Of a stretch of DNA of 10,067 nucleotides, positions 6,329-10,067 are shown piece after piece. The notes below the pieces were generated by a model that searched no databases, was not told the DNA's origin, and saw nothing but the letters and a program-made list of their open reading frames with translations. This DNA comes from Acidobacteriota bacterium. GTDB taxonomy: Bacteria > Acidobacteriota > Vicinamibacteria > Vicinamibacterales > Fen-181. The stretch lies in assembly GCA_003157675.1 (NCBI GenBank), contig PMKG01000418.1:6670-16736 (forward strand), in the 5' to 3' direction. A program made the translations under genes and the position numbers. The first letter of the stretch is position 1; each line of letters opens with the position of its first letter.

Positions 6329-6363
6329 TGTAAGTCTGTCCCTGGCGGAAGTTTGTGCGCAGG

Positions 6364-6909
6364 ATGCCTGACCTACTCCTCGACCTGAGCCACATGCGGG
6401 AGGCGCGCGAGCGCGTCGACCGCACCCTCGATCCGTCGGTGCTGCCGGTGGACGATCAGGCCGGATTCTCGGTGCGGACGCCGGTGCACCTGGCGTTCGA
6501 CCTCTTCAAGGACGGCAGTCAGTTCCACCTGGTCGGCCGCGTCGAGGGGGTCCTCACCCTGACGTGCGGGCGCTGCCTCGAGGAGATGACGCCCCCGGTG
6601 GACCTGCCGTTCGACCTGCTCTACTTTCCGCACAAGGACAATGTCGGCGAAGGCGAGGTCGAGGTCGAAGACGACGACCTGACGGTCGCCTACTACCGGG
6701 ACGACGAGATCGATCTGGGGCAGCTGGTCGTGGAGCAGTTCCTGCTCGCGCTCCCGATGAAGCCGCTGTGCCGCGAGTCCTGCCGCGGCCTGTGCCCCGA
6801 GTGCGGGACCAACCTCAACACGGCCACCTGTTCCTGCGTGCGCACCTGGACCGATCCGAGGCTCGAGGGCCTGAAATCGTTCCTGGACAAGGACGACCGG
6901 AAGGTTTGA
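6364..6909 (+). CDS. yceD: YceD/DUF177 family protein (large rRNA accumulation factor)
   Basis: A 181-residue DUF177 protein. Family members are encoded just before rpmF in most bacteria and are linked to 23S rRNA accumulation or large-subunit assembly; the exact mechanism is not settled. It shows the first Cys pair in LTCGRCLEE (Cys68, Cys71), an acidic middle stretch (about 95-117) and the C-terminal cluster CRESCRGLCPECG with LN-x-A-x-C-x-C (Cys136, 140, 144, 147, 156, 158). The segment closes with DPRLEGLKSFL. Eight cysteines suggest zinc binding, which is an inference. ATG 6364 is preferred, though GGAAG is 12 bases upstream; an in-frame GTG at 6355 would add three residues but sits only 3 bases from that GGAAG. 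The next gene is rpmF, as expected. Confidence 0.92.
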   Translation: MPDLLLDLSHMREARERVDRTLDPSVLPVDDQAGFSVRTPVHLAFDLFKDGSQFHLVGRVEGVLTLTCGRCLEEMTPPVDLPFDLLYFPHKDNVGEGEVEVEDDDLTVAYYRDDEIDLGQLVVEQFLLALPMKPLCRESCRGLCPECGTNLNTATCSCVRTWTDPRLEGLKSFLDKDDRKV

Positions 6910-6935
6910 CTCCGGGGGGCGTCGCAGGGTACAAA
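6906..6935 (+). promoter_or_regulatory. Sigma-70-type promoter for rpmF (TTGACT-18-TACAAA)
   Basis: TTGACT (6906-6911, 5 of 6 matches) and TACAAA (6930-6935, 4 of 6) are 18 bases apart, with the -35 overlapping the yceD stop. Transcription would start near 6942, about 30 bases before the rpmF ATG. It could give extra expression of L32 and the lipid genes behind it, beyond read-through from yceD. Confidence 0.5.
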
Positions 6936-6972
6936 AGCCTCTTTCCAGACGACAGCAGACAGGCGGGATAGC

Positions 6973-7155
6973 ATGCCGAATCCAAAGCGACGACACTCCA
7001 AGGCGCGCGGCCGGAAGCGACGCACGCACGACTCCCTCACGCCTGTGGCCCTGGCGGATTGCCCGCAGTGCCACGAGGCCAAGCTCTCGCATCAGGTGTG
7101 CCCGCACTGCGGGTTCTACCGGGGCCGGCAGGTCCGCGCGGTCAAGGAAGGCTAG
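6973..7155 (+). CDS. rpmF: 50S ribosomal protein L32
   Basis: A 60-residue basic protein of the large ribosomal subunit, of normal length. The N-terminus MPNPKRRHSKARGRKRR is the diagnostic L32 start. Two cysteine pairs, CPQC (Cys30, Cys33) and CPHC (Cys43, Cys46), make this the zinc-ribbon (C+) form. In other bacteria, C+ ribosomal proteins can be replaced by zinc-free copies under zinc shortage; no such copy is seen here. ATG 6973 has only a weak AGG at 6961-6963. It sits between yceD and plsX, the standard arrangement, and a promoter-like pair lies in the 63-base gap before it. Confidence 0.98.
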   Translation: MPNPKRRHSKARGRKRRTHDSLTPVALADCPQCHEAKLSHQVCPHCGFYRGRQVRAVKEG

Positions 7156-7183
7156 CGAGGCGTCGGGCACCGGAGACTGCACG

Positions 7184-8191
7184 ATGATCCGGATAGCCGT
7201 CGACGCGATGGGCGGCGATCGCGGGCCTGAGACCATTCTCGAGGGCGCGCTCGACGCGGCGCGGCAGGGCGGCCTGTCGCTCTCCCTCGTCGGCGACGAG
7301 CCGCTCCTTCGGGGCCTGCTCGCGAGCCGGTTCGACCGGGGTCCGCTCGAGATCGTCATCGTCCACGCCGACGGCGTGATTGGCATGGGGGAACCGCCGA
7401 CGGCGGCACTCCGGCGGCGGCCGGGGGCGTCCGTCCGGGTGGCGGCCGCCGAAGTGGCGTCCGGCCGAGCCGCGGCGCTGTTCAGCGCCGGCAACACCGG
7501 GGCCACCGTGATGGCCGCACATGCGGCGTTCGGCATGCTCGGCGGGGCCGAGCGGCCGGCGCTGGCGGCGATCGTGCCGACCCGACGGTCGTCGGCCGTC
7601 CTGCTGGACGTGGGCGCCAATGTCGAGTGCCGGCCCCAGCATCTGGTGCAGTTCGCGGCGATGGGGGCCGTCTACGCACACCTCGCGCTCGGCGTCGAGC
7701 GTCCCCGGGTGGGGCTGCTCTCGATCGGCGAAGAGGAAACCAAGGGCAACGAGCTCACCCGGGAAGCCCACCAGTTGCTGAAGGCGGGGCGCCTCGAGTT
7801 CATCGGCAACATCGAGGCCCGGCAGGTGTACGCCGGCGGCGCCGACGTCATCGTCTGCGACGGGTTCACCGGGAACATCGCCCTCAAGATCTGTGAGGGG
7901 CTCGTCGAGCTGATGGGGGAGTTGCTGGCCGACGGCGTGGCCAGGCTCGGCCCCGAGCTGGCCCAGGCGGTCGGTCCGGCGTTGTTCGACGGGTTCGAGC
8001 ACCGGGTCGACGACGCGGAATACGGCGCGGTGCCGCTGCTCGGCGTCGCGGGACTCGCGCTGATCGGACACGGGCGCTCGTCGGCGAGGGCGGTGCGCCA
8101 GGGGATCCTGGCGGCCGGGCGTTTCGCGTCCGAGGGATTCATCGGCCGGCTCCAGCAGGAGCTGGCCTCCGCAGGAGTATTGCACCGGTGA
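7184..8191 (+). CDS. plsX: Phosphate acyltransferase PlsX
   Basis: A 335-residue enzyme that converts acyl-ACP plus phosphate to acyl-phosphate, the donor used by PlsY to make lysophosphatidic acid. It works at the inner face of the membrane and ties fatty acid synthesis to phospholipid synthesis. Family motifs appear in order: DAMGGD (residues 7-12), FSAGNTGATV (100-109), LLDVGANVECRPQHL (140-154), LLSIGEEETKGNE (178-190) and VCDGFTGNIALK (224-235), with a C-terminal YGAVPLLGVAGLALIGHG segment. Length is normal. ATG 7184 has GGAG at 7172-7175, 8 bases away. The stop overlaps the fabD GTG by 4 bases (GTGA), so the two are likely coupled. Confidence 0.97.
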   Translation: MIRIAVDAMGGDRGPETILEGALDAARQGGLSLSLVGDEPLLRGLLASRFDRGPLEIVIVHADGVIGMGEPPTAALRRRPGASVRVAAAEVASGRAAALFSAGNTGATVMAAHAAFGMLGGAERPALAAIVPTRRSSAVLLDVGANVECRPQHLVQFAAMGAVYAHLALGVERPRVGLLSIGEEETKGNELTREAHQLLKAGRLEFIGNIEARQVYAGGADVIVCDGFTGNIALKICEGLVELMGELLADGVARLGPELAQAVGPALFDGFEHRVDDAEYGAVPLLGVAGLALIGHGRSSARAVRQGILAAGRFASEGFIGRLQQELASAGVLHR

Positions 8192-9114
8192 TCGGATTCA
8201 TCTTTCCGGGACAGGGATCGCAGGCGGTCGGGATGGGGAAAGCGCTCGCCGACGCGTTCGACGTGTGCCGCGCGACGTTTGCCGAGGCCGATGCCGCGCT
8301 CGGCGAACCGCTCAGCCGCCTCATCTTCGAGGGACCCGAGGACCAGCTCCGCCTGACCGAGAACACGCAGCCCGCCATCCTGACCGTGAGCGTCGCCGCC
8401 AGCCGGTTGCTCGCCTCGCGCGGGTTCCAGCCGGCGTTCGTGGCCGGGCACAGCCTGGGCGAGTACTCGGCTCACGTGTGCGCGGGGACGTTCGACTTCG
8501 CCGACGCCGTCCGGATCGTGCGGCGGCGCGGCCGGTTCATGCAGGAGGCGGTGCCGGTCGGCCGCGGCGCGATGGCGGCGGTGATGGGCCTCGATGCCGG
8601 CGACGTAGCCCGGGCGTGCGCGGAGGCGGCCGAGGGCGACGTGGTCAGCCCGGCCAACATGAACATGCCGGGGCAGGTGGTCATCGCCGGGTCCACCGAG
8701 GCCGTGGCACGCGCCGGAGAGCGGGCCAAGGCGCTCGGCGCCAAGCGGGTCGTGCCGCTGCCCGTGAGCGCCCCCTTCCACTGCGCGCTCATGAAGCCGG
8801 CCGAGGATCGGCTGGCCCCCGAGCTGCGCGCCCTCGCCGTGCGCGACCCTCGCGTGCCCGTCGTGGCCAACGTCGACGCGCAGCCGAAGCGCGACGCGGC
8901 GTCGGCCATCGACGCGCTGGTGCGCCAGGTGTCGTCGCCCGTCCGGTGGGAGGACGTGATGCGGCGGCTTGCATCCGAGGGCGTCCACAAGTATGTTGAA
9001 GTGGGTCCTGGCACGGTGCTGTGCGGTCTCGGCCGAAAGATCGACCGCGAGGCGGCGTTTGCCAACCTCGAGGACCCCGCCGGCCTCGAGAAGATCGCGG
9101 CCCTGTTCGCGTAG
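8188..9114 (+). CDS. fabD: Malonyl-CoA:ACP transacylase FabD
   Basis: A 308-residue enzyme that transfers malonyl from CoA to acyl carrier protein, supplying the extender unit for type II fatty acid synthesis. It has the oxyanion-side motif FPGQGSQ (residues 6-12), the nucleophile Ser89 in GHSLGEYSA, Arg114 (in RRRGRFMQEA, the carboxylate-binding Arg117 of E. coli) and catalytic His198 in SAPFHCALM. Near the C-terminus, VEVGPGTVLCGL is also typical. Length matches the usual 305-315. GTG 8188 overlaps the plsX stop and has AGGAG at 8173-8177, 10 bases upstream. The ACP substrate is encoded two genes downstream. Confidence 0.97.
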   Translation: MIGFIFPGQGSQAVGMGKALADAFDVCRATFAEADAALGEPLSRLIFEGPEDQLRLTENTQPAILTVSVAASRLLASRGFQPAFVAGHSLGEYSAHVCAGTFDFADAVRIVRRRGRFMQEAVPVGRGAMAAVMGLDAGDVARACAEAAEGDVVSPANMNMPGQVVIAGSTEAVARAGERAKALGAKRVVPLPVSAPFHCALMKPAEDRLAPELRALAVRDPRVPVVANVDAQPKRDAASAIDALVRQVSSPVRWEDVMRRLASEGVHKYVEVGPGTVLCGLGRKIDREAAFANLEDPAGLEKIAALFA

Positions 9115-9189
9115 GATCGGCCTCTGCGATTCCCCTGGCGGGAGTGTGCGGCCGCCTGGCACGGGCGTCGGGCCCTGGAGCGGATGACG

Positions 9190-9933
9190 ATGTTCGATTT
9201 GACCGGGAAAGTGGCGATTGTCACGGGCGCGTCGCGGGGCATCGGGCGCGCGATCAGCATGGCGCTGGCGCGCCAGGGCGCGCTGGTGGCCATGACCGAC
9301 GTGCTCGGTGACGCGGCCGTTCAGTCGGCGCACGAACTCACGGCCGCGGGCTTCAAGGCCGAGGGCTACACGATGGACGTCACGAGCGCGGAGAGCGTGC
9401 AGGCGACCGTCGCGTCGATCGTCGAGCGACACAGCCGCATCGACATCCTCGTCAACAACGCCGGCATCGTCCGCGACATGGTGGCGCTGAGGCTGAAGCG
9501 CGAGGACTGGGACCTCGTGCTGAGCGTGAACCTGACCGGCACCTTCACCTGCACGCAGGCCGTCCTGCGCACGATGATGCGCCAGCACGGCGGGCGGATC
9601 ATCAGCATCAGCTCGGTGGTGGGCCAGATGGGCAACGCCGGGCAGTCGAACTACGCGGCGTCCAAGGCGGGCATCATCGGCTTCAGCAAGTCGATGGCCC
9701 GCGAGCTGGCCGTGCGCGGCATCACCGTGAACGTGGTGGCTCCGGGGCTGATCGACACCGACATGACCCGCGGGCTGTCCGAGAACGTGCGGAACGAATG
9801 GGCGTCGATGGTTCCGCTCGGCAGGCTCGGCACCGCGGACGACGTGGCCTCGGCCGTCTGTTTCCTGGCGACCGACGAGGCGTCGTATATCTCGGGGCAG
9901 GTCCTCGCCGTCAATGGCGCGATGTACACCTAG
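9190..9933 (+). CDS. fabG: 3-oxoacyl-[ACP] reductase FabG
   Basis: A 247-residue short-chain dehydrogenase that reduces 3-oxoacyl-ACP to 3-hydroxyacyl-ACP. The cofactor loop TGASRGIG is at residues 12-19, the structural NNAG at 89-92, and the catalytic tetrad is Asn114, Ser142, Tyr155, Lys159. These align with E. coli Asn110, Ser138, Tyr151, Lys155 at a constant offset of 4. The C-terminus has the FabG-like PLGRLGTADDVA and YISGQVLAVNGAMYT. After the second beta strand it carries Asp37 (VAMTDVLG), a residue more typical of NADH- than NADPH-binding reductases. I prefer ATG 9190 because GGAG at 9177-9180 is 9 bases away; ATG 9184 is in frame but only 3 bases away. The 75-base gap after fabD contains no clear promoter. 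The genes on both sides support FabG over another dehydrogenase. Confidence 0.95.
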   Translation: MFDLTGKVAIVTGASRGIGRAISMALARQGALVAMTDVLGDAAVQSAHELTAAGFKAEGYTMDVTSAESVQATVASIVERHSRIDILVNNAGIVRDMVALRLKREDWDLVLSVNLTGTFTCTQAVLRTMMRQHGGRIISISSVVGQMGNAGQSNYAASKAGIIGFSKSMARELAVRGITVNVVAPGLIDTDMTRGLSENVRNEWASMVPLGRLGTADDVASAVCFLATDEASYISGQVLAVNGAMYT

Positions 9934-9937
9934 GAGG
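9932..9937 (+). promoter_or_regulatory. Consensus ribosome binding site of acpP
   Basis: AGGAGG is a perfect anti-16S complement and the strongest in the window. It overlaps the fabG TAG stop and lies 4 bases before the acpP ATG at 9942, a short spacing. It also fixes the start, since an ATG at 9938 is in another frame. A strong site suits the high demand for acyl carrier protein. Confidence 0.75.
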
Positions 9938-9941
9938 ATGA

Positions 9942-10067
9942 ATGGCCGCGGTTGCTGACAAGGTCAAGAGCATCATCGTGGAACAGCTGGGCGTCGACGA
10001 AGAGGAAGTGACGCAGGATGCGTCGTTCGTGGACGACCTGGGTGCGGACTCGCTCGACACCGTCGAG
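9942..10067 (+). CDS. acpP: Acyl carrier protein AcpP, 3'-truncated by the window edge
   Basis: The first 42 codons of a small acidic carrier protein that holds growing acyl chains on a phosphopantetheine arm in fatty acid synthesis. The visible part begins MAAVADKVKSIIVEQLGVDE and continues to the prosthetic-group site GADSLDTVE, with Ser37 as the attachment residue. This position and the surrounding acidic residues match AcpP closely. The frame is open to the last base of the window; about 35-40 further residues are expected. It directly follows fabG, and fabF would be the usual next gene, which cannot be seen here. Confidence 0.95.
   Translation, partial: MAAVADKVKSIIVEQLGVDEEEVTQDASFVDDLGADSLDTVE

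Noticed and set aside
4236..6425. A 729-codon open frame on the - strand opposite deoB, dgt and the start of yceD
   Set aside because: It lies antisense to two genes with complete motif sets, is rich in Arg, Ala, Gly, Val and His without any recognisable domain, and is the usual by-product of GC-rich third codon positions.
9115..9189. The fabD-fabG gap as a promoter or structured regulatory RNA
   Set aside because: It holds GC palindromes such as GCGGCCGC and GGGCCC but no AT-rich -10, no long stem and no T-run; apart from the fabG ribosome binding site I see nothing in it.
7672..9588. A 638-codon open frame on the - strand opposite plsX, fabD and fabG
   Set aside because: Same reasoning: it mirrors well-supported genes, shows no domain, and its composition is that of an antisense shadow.

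Overview
The window reads as an ordinary chromosomal housekeeping region from a GC-rich Gram-negative-type bacterium. All twelve recognisable genes lie on the + strand, packed with short gaps or stop/start overlaps. The best guess for the source is an acidobacterium, possibly of the Vicinamibacteria type. That rests on the high GC, the style of the TonB-like protein upstream of miaA, a lipid A-type oxidoreductase next to menG, and a miaA-hfq pair. It is an inference from gene content, not a proven assignment. I see no mobile element, CRISPR array, tRNA, rRNA, phage gene or defence system.

Region 1 (1-1622) holds the 3' part of a Gfo/Idh/MocA oxidoreductase, cut by the window edge and resembling the GnnA type that works with LpxA in lipid A synthesis. 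It is followed by menG/ubiE, the quinone C-methyltransferase. Region 2 (1623-6308) opens with a 123-base gap carrying two possible -10 elements. It then runs: a TonB-family energy transducer, a 27-residue putative membrane miniprotein, miaA (tRNA A37 prenylation), hfq (RNA chaperone), deoB (phosphopentomutase) and a dGTPase-like HD hydrolase. Region 3 (6309-10067) is the classic yceD-rpmF-plsX-fabD-fabG-acpP cluster. It joins ribosome assembly (YceD, L32) to phospholipid and fatty acid synthesis, and acpP is cut by the right edge at codon 42.

The genes probably form two or three long transcripts. Candidate promoters lie before the TonB-like gene (an extended -10 only a few bases from the ATG), before yceD (another extended -10) and before rpmF (TTGACT-18-TACAAA). 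Most downstream genes have clear Shine-Dalgarno sequences. The TonB-like gene, the miniprotein and miaA have none that I can see.

No new system is evident. The points most worth a second look are the 27-residue membrane ORF, an Hfq whose distal RNA-binding face departs from the E. coli pattern, the almost leaderless start of the TonB-like gene, and a FabG with an Asp after the second beta strand that hints at NADH use.
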